Shown piece by piece: positions 7,997 through 17,034 of a DNA stretch of 36,973 nucleotides; within the stretch, counting starts at the first letter, position 1; each line of letters opens with the position of its first letter. The notes beneath the pieces were generated by a model. It ran no database searches. It saw nothing but the letters and a program-made list of their open reading frames with translations, and was not told the DNA's origin. The DNA is from Pontiellaceae bacterium. GTDB taxonomy: Bacteria; Verrucomicrobiota; Kiritimatiellia; Kiritimatiellales; Pontiellaceae. Location: positions 1 through 36,973 of the forward strand of contig JAFGVP010000048.1 in NCBI GenBank assembly GCA_016937945.1, written 5' to 3'. The position numbers and the translations under genes are program-made.

Positions 7997-9172
7997 ATGG
8001 AATATGCAGACGTCTATCTGAAACCGAAGCGCCGCGAGGCGATCAGCGAGAAAAGCCCGTGGATTTTTTCCGGCGCGATTGAAGCCGTGCGGGAATTTGA
8101 TGAGGACGGCCAGCTGTGCCGCATTCGTCTGGGCGATGACGTGGTGGCAACCGGATATGTGAATACGCAGACCAATATTGCGGTGCGTGTTCTTGAGTTT
8201 GCCGATGTTCAGGTGAATGTCGATTTCCTGCGCCGCCGTTTTGAGGAAAGCCGCCGGATGAAGGAATCCCTGCTGCAGGGCTGTACCGACGCCTACCGTT
8301 TGATTCATGCCGAGGGCGACCGGCTCCCCGGACTGGTAGTGGATAAATATGGCGACTATCTGGTGATGCAGTCTTCGACAGCCGGCATCGACAATCTGCG
8401 CGAACTGATCATGGAGGCGCTGGTGGCGGTATTTCAGCCGAAGGGTATTCTGGAAAAGAGCAGTTCCACCTCGCGCAAGACGGAAGGGCTGGAGAGTGTT
8501 CAGCAGGTGCTGCATGGCGAGATCCCGGAAGAGATCGTGGTGGAAGAGTATGGGATGAAGTATGCCGTAGATCTTCTCGGAGGACAGAAAACCGGGTTCT
8601 TCCTCGACCAGCGCGAAAACCGTCGGATCATTGCGCAGCATGCGCAGGGTCGCACTGCGCTCAACTGTTACTGCTACAGCGCAACCATGGGGCTGGGCAT
8701 GCGTCAGGCAGGAGTTGCAACCCTGCATAATGTTGATCTTTCCGAAGGGGCGTTGGAGCTGGCGGCGCGCAATTATGAGCTCAACGGGATTGCCCCGGGA
8801 GACGGTGAATTTCAGGAGGCCGATGTGAAAAAGTTCCTCGGAGAGATCCCGAAGGATTTCTACGACCTGATCATTCTGGACCCGCCCAAGTTTACCGCTT
8901 CAAAGCGGACCGTGAATGCGGCGATCAAGGGGTATAAGCACATTAACATGACGGCGCTGCGGAAGATTAAATCCGGCGGTCTGCTGTTTACCTTTTCCTG
9001 CTCCGGTCTGGTGGACATGGAACTTTTCCGGAAGATTCTTTTCTATGCCGCCAAGGACGCCGGCCGTGATGTGCGCGTCGTCAGGCCGCTGCACGCCGAT
9101 GTGGATCACGCCCTGTCGATCTATCATCGCGAAAATGAATATCTCAAGGGCCTGATGCTCTACGTTCTGTAA
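7997..9172 (+). CDS. Class I SAM-dependent rRNA methyltransferase, RlmI-like
   Basis: A 391-residue protein with an N-terminal PUA-like RNA-binding domain (YLKPKRREAI to about residue 75) and a C-terminal Rossmann methyltransferase domain with LDPPKF near residue 297 and an SCS motif in the final quarter, as in RlmI/YccW 5-methylcytosine rRNA methyltransferases. The ATG at 7997 has a TTTGGAG site; the longer frame starting with TTG at 7943 lacks one. The SAM motif I reads YSATMG where the family usually has YTGGF-like sequence, so the exact target base is uncertain. It appears to be a single gene between two hairpins. Confidence 0.85.
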   Translation: MEYADVYLKPKRREAISEKSPWIFSGAIEAVREFDEDGQLCRIRLGDDVVATGYVNTQTNIAVRVLEFADVQVNVDFLRRRFEESRRMKESLLQGCTDAYRLIHAEGDRLPGLVVDKYGDYLVMQSSTAGIDNLRELIMEALVAVFQPKGILEKSSSTSRKTEGLESVQQVLHGEIPEEIVVEEYGMKYAVDLLGGQKTGFFLDQRENRRIIAQHAQGRTALNCYCYSATMGLGMRQAGVATLHNVDLSEGALELAARNYELNGIAPGDGEFQEADVKKFLGEIPKDFYDLIILDPPKFTASKRTVNAAIKGYKHINMTALRKIKSGGLLFTFSCSGLVDMELFRKILFYAAKDAGRDVRVVRPLHADVDHALSIYHRENEYLKGLMLYVL

Positions 9173-9184
9173 ACCTGAATTGAA

Positions 9185-9237
9185 GCAGGCGGGCCGCCTG
9201 CGGTACGGCGGTTTTGTATCGCAGGCGGCCCGTCTGC
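9185..9237. terminator. Large GC-rich hairpin between convergent genes
   Basis: An 18 bp stem with one mismatch (9185-9202 with 9220-9237) around a 17-base loop lies between the rlmI-like gene and the convergent PGPGW gene. Neither side has a strong T-run, so it may be a bidirectional terminator or a transcript-end stabiliser. Confidence 0.5.
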
Positions 9238-9247
9238 CTTACACTGA

Positions 9248-9511
9248 TCATGAATTGTGATGAAACCGGGCTTTGAGCTTTTCGCCTTTTTCGTGAACGT
9301 AGGCCGAAGCCTTTGGAAAACGATGATTAATCCTGTCCTTGATCCGTCCGAAGAGGGGGATTTCGTCGGCGAGTAGATAGACGCCGATAATAATTGTGAG
9401 CAATCCCTGTCCCGGCGTAACCAGCATAACGATCCCACCCACGATGCAAAGCCATCCGGCAAGATGCTTGAGCACCCGCTTGGTATGCCTGTTCCAGATG
9501 AGCCGTTTCAT
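9248..9511 (-). CDS. PGPGW-type small membrane protein
   Basis: An 87-residue protein with a hydrophobic segment at about 17-48 containing TPGQGLLTIIIG, which resembles the PGPGW family of small transmembrane proteins, followed by a basic tail. The ATG at 9511 has GAGGA upstream; the open frame extends about 46 codons further but that sequence is low quality and overlaps a structured region. Function of the family is unknown. It lies 186 bp downstream of the ABC-F gene on the same strand, with a probable terminator between them. Confidence 0.7.
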   Translation of the reverse strand: MKRLIWNRHTKRVLKHLAGWLCIVGGIVMLVTPGQGLLTIIIGVYLLADEIPLFGRIKDRINHRFPKASAYVHEKGEKLKARFHHNS

Positions 9512-9570
9512 GGGATCCTCGTCTTCAAGGGAGTAGACCGAACCTATCACGCCGGCGTTGGAATTAGCGG

Positions 9571-9693
9571 CAAAAAAAGAAAACCACGAATGGGCTGGGG
9601 AAGCACGACTCAAACCTCTTCGTTTCGTTGCCGGACTTCCTCCCCGCAACCGCCGAAAGGGGGGCGGCGGTGTGCGCGGGGATTCCGTGGTTT
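9571..9693 (-). terminator. Probable structured terminator after the ABC-F gene (minus strand)
   Basis: Read on the minus strand, a near-complementary pair (9682-9693 with 9581-9591) encloses a GC-rich internal hairpin and is followed by a run of seven T (9572-9578). It begins 4 bp after the ABC-F stop codon. The long loop makes this a moderate call. Confidence 0.45.
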
Positions 9694-9697
9694 GGGG

Positions 9698-11458
9698 TCA
9701 TAGACGCTCAAGCTCTTCCCAGCGTTCAAAACATTTTTCCAGTTCGTGGGGAATCGCTTCGGCACGTGCCGTGGCAGCAGCAATCTTTTCCCTGTCCTGC
9801 TGATAAAATGAGGGGGCGGCCATCGCCTGCTGAAGCGCCTCAAGTTCCGCTTCCAGTTCCTCGATCTTCTTCGGCAGATTCTTGAGTTCCTCCCGCTCCT
9901 TGTTGCTTAATTTGCGGGTGGCCACTTTCTTTTCTGCCGGTTTTGCTGTTGTGGACTCCTGGCTTTCCGCAACAGAACGCTGCAGCAGCCAATCGTCATA
10001 ACCGCCGGCATATTCGCCGATCCGGCCGTTGCCTTCAAAGACGAGCGTGCTGGTCACGACATTGTTCAGGAAGGAGCGGTCATGGCTGACGAGCAGGAGG
10101 GTGCCGTCATAGTTCATCAGCTGTTCTTCGAGCAGTTCGAGGGTTTCCATATCGAGGTCATTGGTCGGTTCGTCAAGTACCAGCACGTTCGACGCCCGGG
10201 TAAAGAGCTTGGCCAGCAATAACCGGTTGCGCTCCCCGCCGGAAAGGATGCCGGCCGGCGACCGCGCACGGTCCGGTGTGAATAGAAAATCCTGCAGATA
10301 GCCGAGTACATGCTTGCGGACGCCGCCGATCATGATGGTTTCTTCCGGGCTGACATTTTCGGCCACGGTCTTGCTGTCATCCAGTGCCTCACGATGCTGG
10401 TCAAAATAGGCCACTTCCAGCTTTGTGCCGAGTTCGACCGATCCCCGCTTTGGTTCGAGGCGCCCGAGCAGCAGCTGGATCAACGTGGATTTTCCGCACC
10501 CGTTGGGGCCCATGATTCCGATCTTATCCCCGCGCATGATCTCCGTACTCAGGTTTTCTATCACCGCGTCGCCGCCATAATCGTAGGAAATATCCTTGGC
10601 GATAATCACCTTGCGCCCGGACAGTCCGGCCCCGGCCACCTGAATACTGGCGGTTCCGGTGCGCTCCCTGCGTTTGCGCCGCTCAAGGCGCATCTGCTCC
10701 AGCGCTCGTACGCGGCCTTCGTTACGGGTTCGGCGCGCCTTGATCCCCTTGCGGATCCAGACCTCCTCCTGAGCGAGCTTTTTGTCGAACTGTGCCCACT
10801 GTTCGGATTCTCCATCGAGCAGCGCCTGCTTGCGCTTGATATAGGTGTCATAGTCGCACGTCCACGAGTGGAGTTTACCTCGGTCGAGCTCCAGAATGCG
10901 CGTGGCCAGTTTGCGCAGAAAGGCACGGTCGTGAGTGACAAAAAAGAGGGTGCCGCGATAACGCTGTAGGAAGCTTTCCAGCCACTGGATCGATTCAATG
11001 TCAAGATGGTTGGTCGGTTCGTCGAGGATCAGAATGTCCGGTTCGCTGGCAATCGCCTGGGCCAGCAGGGCGCGGCGCTTCTGTCCGCCGGAAAGCTCCT
11101 CGAATCGAAGGTGGTTTTCAAGCGATACGAGCGAAACTGCTTTGTCGACCGCCTGATGCGAAACAAAGTCATCGTGCGGATCTTCCAGTCCCTGAAAAAC
11201 CAGCTCTTCAACGGTTCCGGTCAGATCGGTCGGAACATTCTGGCGCAGGCGCCGGACTTTGAGGCCGGGCTGGCGGATCATCTCGCCCTCGTCCATCTCA
11301 ACCTCGCCGCTGACAATTTTCAGCAGGGTGGATTTCCCTTCGCCGTTACGACCAACCAGGCAGATGCGTTCATTTCGTTCGATCTGCAATGTGGCATCGT
11401 CGAGCAGCAATGGGCCGCCGAATGCCTTTCGAATATTCTGTAAACTGAGTAAAGCCAT
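9698..11458 (-). CDS. ABC-F ATPase, Uup-like
   Basis: A 586-residue soluble protein with two ABC ATPase domains and no membrane segment. Walker A motifs are GRNGEGKST (36-44) and GPNGCGKST, and the signatures are LSGGQKRR and LSGGERNR. The C-terminal 70 or so residues are rich in Lys and Glu and predicted to form a coiled coil, the Uup-type C-terminal domain. ABC-F proteins act on the ribosome (E-site), and Uup relatives are linked to ribosome function and DNA transposition phenotypes. The ATG at 11458 has AAGGA at good spacing, but that site is buried in a hairpin (11462-11519). It lies 75 bp after pyk on the same strand. Confidence 0.92.
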   Translation of the reverse strand: MALLSLQNIRKAFGGPLLLDDATLQIERNERICLVGRNGEGKSTLLKIVSGEVEMDEGEMIRQPGLKVRRLRQNVPTDLTGTVEELVFQGLEDPHDDFVSHQAVDKAVSLVSLENHLRFEELSGGQKRRALLAQAIASEPDILILDEPTNHLDIESIQWLESFLQRYRGTLFFVTHDRAFLRKLATRILELDRGKLHSWTCDYDTYIKRKQALLDGESEQWAQFDKKLAQEEVWIRKGIKARRTRNEGRVRALEQMRLERRKRRERTGTASIQVAGAGLSGRKVIIAKDISYDYGGDAVIENLSTEIMRGDKIGIMGPNGCGKSTLIQLLLGRLEPKRGSVELGTKLEVAYFDQHREALDDSKTVAENVSPEETIMIGGVRKHVLGYLQDFLFTPDRARSPAGILSGGERNRLLLAKLFTRASNVLVLDEPTNDLDMETLELLEEQLMNYDGTLLLVSHDRSFLNNVVTSTLVFEGNGRIGEYAGGYDDWLLQRSVAESQESTTAKPAEKKVATRKLSNKEREELKNLPKKIEELEAELEALQQAMAAPSFYQQDREKIAAATARAEAIPHELEKCFERWEELERL

Positions 11459-11461
11459 ACG

Positions 11462-11519
11462 TTATTCCTTCGGAAAGAACGCGCATTCTCCATTTTTTGC
11501 GGCGCGTGGGAAGGAATAA
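11462..11519 (-). promoter_or_regulatory. Stem-loop that sequesters the ABC-F ribosome-binding site
   Basis: A 10 bp perfect outer stem (11462-11471 with 11510-11519) and a 6 bp inner stem (acgcgc 11479-11484 with gcgcgt 11502-11507) lie between pyk and the ABC-F gene. On the minus-strand transcript the 3-prime arm contains the AAGGA ribosome site of the ABC-F gene, so folding would block initiation. No T-run follows, so a terminator is less likely. Confidence 0.5.
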
Positions 11520-11533
11520 AAGCAGGAAGGCGG

Positions 11534-12964
11534 TCAGGGCGTGCCGGCGCGAATAATTTCCAGTCGCGGATTGGCATGCGGATTATCCCGCGAAGGCCCT
11601 TCCGTGAGAATGATATCGCCATCGGGAAGCTCATGTTCTGCCACCCATCGGCTTGCATAAACGTTCCAGTCGGCCGGCGGTTCGGGGGCATATTCCGAGG
11701 TGACCCCATACGAAAACTGCAGGCGGCTGCAGGTAGACTGGCTGGGACTGACGGCAACCACCCAGACGGGGAGACGGAAGCGGGTCACCATGCGGGCCGT
11801 GCGGCCGGAGAGGGTCGGAACCACAACGGCGGCCGGCGCAATCATGCCTGCGGTCTGATGAACATTGCGTGAAATGATGTCGACCAGATGCGAATCATGG
11901 GCCCGATCGTATACCGGTTCCGGGGTCGCGGCATGAAATTTGCGCCGGCGCAACTCCACTTCCGAGGCAATGCCGGCAAGCATCCGGATGGTCTCTATCG
12001 GAAAATCGCCGATGGCGGATTCAGCGGAAAGCATGACGCAGTCGGTTCCGTCCAGAATCGCGTTGGCCACATCGGTGGCTTCGGCGCGGGTGGGGCGGTT
12101 CTGGGATACCATCGATTCGAGCATCTGCGTGGCGGTAATGACCGGTTTTCCCAACTGGTTGGCCCGGGCGATCAGCTGTTTCTGTACGAGTGCAATCCGG
12201 GAGATGGGGGTCTCTACGCCGAGATCGCCGCGCGCTACCATGATGCCGTCGGCGGCCTGCAGGATCTCATCCACGTGGTTGAGGGCGCCGGCCCGCTCAA
12301 TCTTGGCAATGATAAAAGGTTGATAGCCGAGTTCGGCGGCCGCCTTGCGAACGGCATCGATGTCGGCGGCGGTTTCGACAAAGGATTGGCTGACGGCATC
12401 CACGCCGTTTTCGAGGGCAAACTGCAGGCAGTCGCGGTCGTGCTCCGTGAAGGCGCTGATGCCGAGGTTGATGCCCGGAAGATTCAGGCCTTTGCGGGAT
12501 CGAAGTTCGCCTCCGACCACCACGCGGCATTCGACATCGTCACCCGCAACGCCGAGTACTTCCAGCTGGATGATTCCGTCGTTCAGATAGAGGCTGTCGC
12601 CGGATTTAACCACCTGAGGCAGCGGTTTGAAACTGACGGAAACGCGGCGGTTGTCGCCGACGGTTTCCTCAGAGGTCAGCGTGAAGCGGTCTTCCGGTTT
12701 CAGCTCGATCGGAGCGCCTTCGATTTCGCCTATGCGCATTTTGGGGCCCGGCAGGTCGGCCATAATGGTTACGCGCCGTCCGGTGATGCGTTCCGCTTCG
12801 CGTAGGTTGGCAATGACCTGCCGGTGTTGTTCAAAGTCGCCGTGTGAAAAATTGATCCGGGCAACGTCCATTCCCGCGAGCAGCATCTGCTGCATCATTT
12901 CAGAGGCGTCGGATGCCGGTCCGATGGTGCAGACAATTTTTGTTTTGTGGTCGGGCAGGGTCAT
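11534..12964 (-). CDS. pyk: Pyruvate kinase
   Basis: A 476-residue pyruvate kinase, converting phosphoenolpyruvate and ADP to pyruvate and ATP in glycolysis. The N-terminal TKIVCTIGPAS, INFSHG, the catalytic IIAKIERAGAL, VARGDLGVE and TATQMLESM motifs are all present. The ATG at 12964 is chosen because it gives the normal family N-terminus and has GGAGA nine bases upstream; the open frame extends about 60 codons into the intergenic region without similarity. It is divergent from the UgtP-like glycosyltransferase gene, with about 170 bp between the starts. Confidence 0.95.
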   Translation of the reverse strand: MTLPDHKTKIVCTIGPASDASEMMQQMLLAGMDVARINFSHGDFEQHRQVIANLREAERITGRRVTIMADLPGPKMRIGEIEGAPIELKPEDRFTLTSEETVGDNRRVSVSFKPLPQVVKSGDSLYLNDGIIQLEVLGVAGDDVECRVVVGGELRSRKGLNLPGINLGISAFTEHDRDCLQFALENGVDAVSQSFVETAADIDAVRKAAAELGYQPFIIAKIERAGALNHVDEILQAADGIMVARGDLGVETPISRIALVQKQLIARANQLGKPVITATQMLESMVSQNRPTRAEATDVANAILDGTDCVMLSAESAIGDFPIETIRMLAGIASEVELRRRKFHAATPEPVYDRAHDSHLVDIISRNVHQTAGMIAPAAVVVPTLSGRTARMVTRFRLPVWVVAVSPSQSTCSRLQFSYGVTSEYAPEPPADWNVYASRWVAEHELPDGDIILTEGPSRDNPHANPRLEIIRAGTP

Positions 12965-13133
12965 GTGAGTCATTCTCCGTTTGCAGTCGTTTGACACGTT
13001 CGGGGCGATCCCGTTGATCTGTGCGAACAGCCTAGAACAGAGATCGCACGGAAAGGAAGTCTTAACTTCAGGTCGCGGCCGGGCAAAGAATTGGCTGTTG
13101 CCGGGGCGATGAATACTGCTATACATGCCCGTT

Positions 13134-14288
13134 ATGAAGGTCATGATTCTTTATGCCAATGCCGGCAACGGACATCGCCGCGCGGCGGAAGCGCTGGCCG
13201 CGGTGTGTCGGCAGGACAGTCGTTTCGACGATGTGCGGCTGGTTGATGCGCTTGAGCATACGAACCGCATTTTTCAGGAGCTGTATGCGAATCTCTATAT
13301 CGAGGCGGTCAAGAAGGCGCCGACCTTCTGGTCGTATGCTTTTGATGAAACGGATCAGCCCTGGGAAAAGGAAAAAGGTCGGATGCTGCTGCACCGGCTG
13401 AACGGACTGCCGCTGGCACGCGAGATCCGGGAATATCAGCCCGATCTTTGCCTATGCACGCATTTCATGCCGGCGGATATTATTTCGACGATGCTCCGGC
13501 ACGGCAAGATTGATACCGACCTGGGGGTTGTGGTGACCGATTATTATGTTCATGCCACCTGGCTGGAGCCGTATGTCAACCGGGTCTATGTCGCCAAGGA
13601 GGAGAGCCGCGAGCAGTTGATCCGGCTGCACTTCCCGCCTAAACGCGTCAAGACGTTCGGCATTCCGATTGATCCCCGGTTCGAATCGCTCTCAAGCCGC
13701 GAAGTGCTTTGTGAAAAGCATGGACTTGATCCGGCGCTTCCGGTGGTCCTGCTTTCCGGTGGCGCGTTCGGTGTAATGTCCGGCGGCGATATGGCCCACA
13801 TGCTCGAAGGGATTAAATCGAAATGTCATCTGGTTGTGGTCTGCGGCAATAACAAAAAACTGCAGGGGCAGATTCAGGCCTACATCGCGGAGCATCCGCC
13901 TGAAAATATGAGCGTGCAGCTGCTGGGCTTTACTTCGGAAATACATGAGTGGATGGCGATGGCGTCGCTGTATATCGGCAAGCCGGGCGGCCTGAGTTCT
14001 TCCGAGTGCCTTGCCTGCGGACTGCCGATGGTTATCTGGAACCCCATTCCCGGACAGGAGGTTTTCAATTCTGTTTATCTGCTGGAAAACGGAGCCGCCA
14101 TTGCACCGGACAGCGTGTCCACGCTTTCATTCAAGGTGGATCAACTGCTGGGAAATCCCGACAAGCTTCGGCAGATGCAGGCGGCGGCGCGATCGCTTGG
14201 TCGTCCGGATGCCGCCCGATCCATTGTAAATGATGCCGTCGATCATCTGGGCGAAGGCGTGGTACGCATTCCCCGCCCGAAAAACTGA
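13134..14288 (+). CDS. UgtP/MGDG-synthase-like glycolipid glycosyltransferase
   Basis: A 384-residue GT28-fold glycosyltransferase. The N-terminal AGNGHRRAAEAL segment and the following part match monogalactosyldiacylglycerol-synthase-type N-domains, and the C-terminal GKPGGLSSSECLACGLPMV is the nucleotide-sugar binding signature of MurG/UgtP relatives. Likely transfers a sugar from a UDP-sugar to diacylglycerol at the membrane, as UgtP does; length is similar to UgtP. Two starts are possible (13125 or 13134) and neither has a clear ribosome site. TTGCCG (13098-13103) and TATACA (13120-13125) with 16 bp spacing could be a promoter giving a nearly leaderless message. A GH1 gene follows 14 bp downstream. 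Confidence 0.82.
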   Translation: MKVMILYANAGNGHRRAAEALAAVCRQDSRFDDVRLVDALEHTNRIFQELYANLYIEAVKKAPTFWSYAFDETDQPWEKEKGRMLLHRLNGLPLAREIREYQPDLCLCTHFMPADIISTMLRHGKIDTDLGVVVTDYYVHATWLEPYVNRVYVAKEESREQLIRLHFPPKRVKTFGIPIDPRFESLSSREVLCEKHGLDPALPVVLLSGGAFGVMSGGDMAHMLEGIKSKCHLVVVCGNNKKLQGQIQAYIAEHPPENMSVQLLGFTSEIHEWMAMASLYIGKPGGLSSSECLACGLPMVIWNPIPGQEVFNSVYLLENGAAIAPDSVSTLSFKVDQLLGNPDKLRQMQAAARSLGRPDAARSIVNDAVDHLGEGVVRIPRPKN

Positions 14289-14302
14289 TTGCGGGGCCTG
14301 CC

Positions 14303-15586
14303 ATGCAGCACGGTTTTCTCAAATTTCCTTCCGGCTTTCTTTGGGGCAGTGCGGTGTCCGGCCATCAGATTGAGGGAACCAATCGGCATTCCGACTGGTG
14401 GCACTGGGAGTTGGCAACGCCGGCGCAGCCGGAATCGGGCAAGGCGATCGATTACTGGAATCGTTTTGAAGAGGATCACCAGCTGCTCGCCGATCTGGGG
14501 CATCAGGCATTCCGCATCGGGATTGAGTGGGCCCGGCTTGAGCCGCGTAAAGGCGAGTTTGATCGTGAAGCGGTTGAGCATTATCGGCGCATGCTGGAAT
14601 CGCTGAAGAAGCACGGCATCAAGATCTGCCTCACGCTGCACCACTGGGTGCTGCCCAAGTGGGTAGCGGATCAGAATGACTGGCTGAATCCCGATACGGT
14701 GGAGCAGTTTCTTCGCTATGTGGAGTTCATCATTGCCGAGCTGGGCGAATTTCCCGATCTGTGGATCACGCTGAATGAACCGATGGTGGCCCTGCTGGCC
14801 GGCAATATTTCCCGCGACTTTCCTCCGCAACGCCGTTCGCTCCGGGCTTTTCGCCGAGCAGCCTGCAATATGCTTCGGGCGCATGCCGGCGCGTATGGCC
14901 TGATTCATCAGCACAATGCCGGCGCCTGCGTCGGCATGGCCATGGCCTATCCCTTTTTCGAGCCGTGGGGGTCGCGTGGCCTTTGCGGATGGTATGAGCG
15001 CCAGGCAAAAAGATTTCTCGACAGGCTTTTTTATCAGGCGTGGGACGAGTCGGCCCGCAGGGGAAAACTGCATTGGTTTTTCGGTGGCGGGGAAATTGAA
15101 GGGCTGTGCGATTCCATTGATTTCTGCGGCGTAAACTATTATTTCCGCCTTTCGTTATGCTGCTCCCGGAAACATTGGAAAACCGGTTTTCTCCGGTTGG
15201 ATGCGGTTCCCGACGGGGTGGAGGTTTCCGATATGGACTGGCAGATCTGGCCGTCTGGCCTCGAGGCCATTCTTCAGGAGGTTTGGGGGCGGTTCGGTAA
15301 GCCGATCTATATTACGGAAAACGGAATAGCCGATGCCTCCGATGCCAAACGTCCGGAGTACATTGCATCACATCTGGCGGCCGTTCATGCGGCGCTGGCA
15401 AGCGGCGTAGATGTGCGGGGTTATTTCCATTGGTCGTTCATCGATAATTTTGAATGGAAAGAAGGGTTTGCTCCGCGATTCGGTCTGGTTGCCGTGGATT
15501 ATGAGGATCCGGCGCTGCCCCGTACCCCGCGTCCAAGTGCGGCGTTATACAGCCGCATTATCCGGGATAACGGGTTGACGTCGTGA
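14303..15586 (+). CDS. Glycoside hydrolase family 1 (beta-glucosidase type)
   Basis: A 427-residue family 1 glycosidase with (beta/alpha)8 fold. The N-terminal FPSGFLWGSAVSGHQIEG is a classic GH1 start, E159 in TLNEP is the acid/base and E339 in ITENG is the nucleophile. No signal peptide, so it acts in the cytoplasm on imported beta-glycosides. The C-terminal YFHWSFIDNFEW segment holds the aglycone-site Trp residues. It is 14 bp downstream of the glycosyltransferase and 22 bp upstream of the cyclic-nucleotide-binding gene, suggesting one operon. The substrate sugar cannot be decided from sequence. Confidence 0.92.
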   Translation: MQHGFLKFPSGFLWGSAVSGHQIEGTNRHSDWWHWELATPAQPESGKAIDYWNRFEEDHQLLADLGHQAFRIGIEWARLEPRKGEFDREAVEHYRRMLESLKKHGIKICLTLHHWVLPKWVADQNDWLNPDTVEQFLRYVEFIIAELGEFPDLWITLNEPMVALLAGNISRDFPPQRRSLRAFRRAACNMLRAHAGAYGLIHQHNAGACVGMAMAYPFFEPWGSRGLCGWYERQAKRFLDRLFYQAWDESARRGKLHWFFGGGEIEGLCDSIDFCGVNYYFRLSLCCSRKHWKTGFLRLDAVPDGVEVSDMDWQIWPSGLEAILQEVWGRFGKPIYITENGIADASDAKRPEYIASHLAAVHAALASGVDVRGYFHWSFIDNFEWKEGFAPRFGLVAVDYEDPALPRTPRPSAALYSRIIRDNGLTS

Positions 15587-15608
15587 GCGGAAGGAGTAGC
15601 GTGCCGGT

Positions 15609-16106
15609 ATGGCTATCGAAAAAACTACGCTGCCGTTGCCGGAGATCGATAAGGTCCTGCCGATCCTTAACAGGATTTCCCTGTTTGGTGCCCTGGATGA
15701 CCAACAGCTCCAATCCGTGTTTCAACTGTTAACCGTCGAGCACTACCATCAGGGGGAGTTCGTCTTCAGGCAGGGCGATGCGCCGAGCCACATCCGCGTG
15801 ATCCGCTCCGGGCGGGTGCATATTGTTGAAGAGGTCGACGGAACGCCGCTTGAACTGTTTGAATTCCGGGAGGGCGAATGCTTTGGCGAGACGTCGGTGA
15901 TGGCCATTCATACACACACCGCCAGCGCACTGGCGATGGAGGATACCGAGCTGCTTGTGTTCCCGCGCGATAAGCTCTTTCATCTGTATGAAACCGACCC
16001 GAAGCTGTTCGGCATGCTGATGATGAATATTGCGCGCGAAGCCTGTCGCCGCCTCATCCGCACGGAAGACGTCATGCTTCATTATGCGCTGGAAAAGCGC
16101 AAATAA
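15609..16106 (+). CDS. Stand-alone cyclic-nucleotide-binding-type domain protein
   Basis: A 165-residue protein consisting of one CRP-type beta-roll (about 25-140) and a helical end, with no DNA-binding helix-turn-helix. GEFVFRQGDAPSHIRVIRSGRV and GECFGETSVM match the cNMP-binding fold. In CRP the Arg that grips the cyclic phosphate follows this motif, but here the position reads HTAS with Thr instead of Arg, so nucleotide binding may be lost or altered. AAGGAG lies 12 bases before the ATG. It ends 12 bp from the convergent ferritin/VIT1 gene. Confidence 0.82.
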   Translation: MAIEKTTLPLPEIDKVLPILNRISLFGALDDQQLQSVFQLLTVEHYHQGEFVFRQGDAPSHIRVIRSGRVHIVEEVDGTPLELFEFREGECFGETSVMAIHTHTASALAMEDTELLVFPRDKLFHLYETDPKLFGMLMMNIAREACRRLIRTEDVMLHYALEKRK

Positions 16107-16118
16107 GCGACCGCTCCG

Positions 16119-16982
16119 CTAGACTTCAATTCCGGTAAACTTGCGCAGGGCGACGCCGATCAGGAAGCTGATGGCGGAAACGCCGATGCTGAGCCCGGCC
16201 ATCTCCATGAAGCGTTTGCGGAAGGAGACCTCCTGCACGACCGAGATGTAGTAGTTGAAAAATGCAACGATCATCAGCGCGAGCGTCAGGGTAACCGCAA
16301 GGCAGAGATAGTACGACGGGATCAGCAGGTAGGGCGTAATCAGGGTGACCACGGTGAGCACATACGCCGTTCCGGTATAGATCGATGCCTTGACCGGATG
16401 CTGTCCTGAATCCTCCGTTTTGGTTGAAAGATATTCCGAAACCGCCATCGATAACGCCGCCGCCAGACCCGTAATCGTGCCGGTCAGGGCGATCAGCTTT
16501 GTATTCTGCAGTGCAAAGGTGAGTCCGGCCAGTGCGCCGGTCAATTCCACCAGGGCATCATTCAGTCCGAGCACGATGGAGCCGACATACTGCAGGCGCT
16601 CCTCGTTGAGCATGTCGATCAGTTCCTGTTCGTGCTCGTCTTCATCATCGATAATGTGGGCGATATCGAGCTCTTCAAGCACGGTGCGGTATTCGGTCTG
16701 CGCTTTGTCTTCGGCCGACTCCATCAGCTTGATCGCAAAGGTGAATCCAAACAGCCGGGCAATCAGTCCATAGTGGAAAATAGCGAGCCGGTTGGGAGCC
16801 ACATCCCGTCCGGTATGCAGCTTCCATTCCTGATAATGCCGCAGCTCGTCGCGTGCGATTTTTTCCAGAATACCTCGGTTGCGCGCATCCTTGGTCCGGC
16901 GCGCCAGATGGGTATAAATATGGTGTTCCGTAATTTCGTTTCGCTGAAAAATCAGCAGCCGTTCCGCATGTTTTGTGCTCAT
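16119..16982 (-). CDS. Membrane-bound ferritin/VIT1-CCC1 fusion (MbfA-like)
   Basis: A 287-residue protein with an N-terminal ferritin-like (rubrerythrin-type) domain and a C-terminal VIT1/CCC1 transporter domain with about five membrane helices. Likely di-iron ligands are in E46-L-R-H49 and the acidic 112-120 stretch; GLNDALVELTGALAG (139-153) and SMAVSEYLS are VIT1 signatures. Proteins of this design (MbfA) export iron or manganese across the membrane under iron or peroxide stress. The ATG at 16982 is preferred to a TTG 12 codons upstream. It lies 52 bp after cysH on the same strand and may be read through from the cys operon, whose products need iron-sulfur clusters and siroheme. Confidence 0.85.
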   Translation of the reverse strand: MSTKHAERLLIFQRNEITEHHIYTHLARRTKDARNRGILEKIARDELRHYQEWKLHTGRDVAPNRLAIFHYGLIARLFGFTFAIKLMESAEDKAQTEYRTVLEELDIAHIIDDEDEHEQELIDMLNEERLQYVGSIVLGLNDALVELTGALAGLTFALQNTKLIALTGTITGLAAALSMAVSEYLSTKTEDSGQHPVKASIYTGTAYVLTVVTLITPYLLIPSYYLCLAVTLTLALMIVAFFNYYISVVQEVSFRKRFMEMAGLSIGVSAISFLIGVALRKFTGIEV

Positions 16983-17034
16983 GCGGCTCTTATTACTGAA
17001 AACGTTCGAACGAAGCAATCAGCGATAAAGAACA

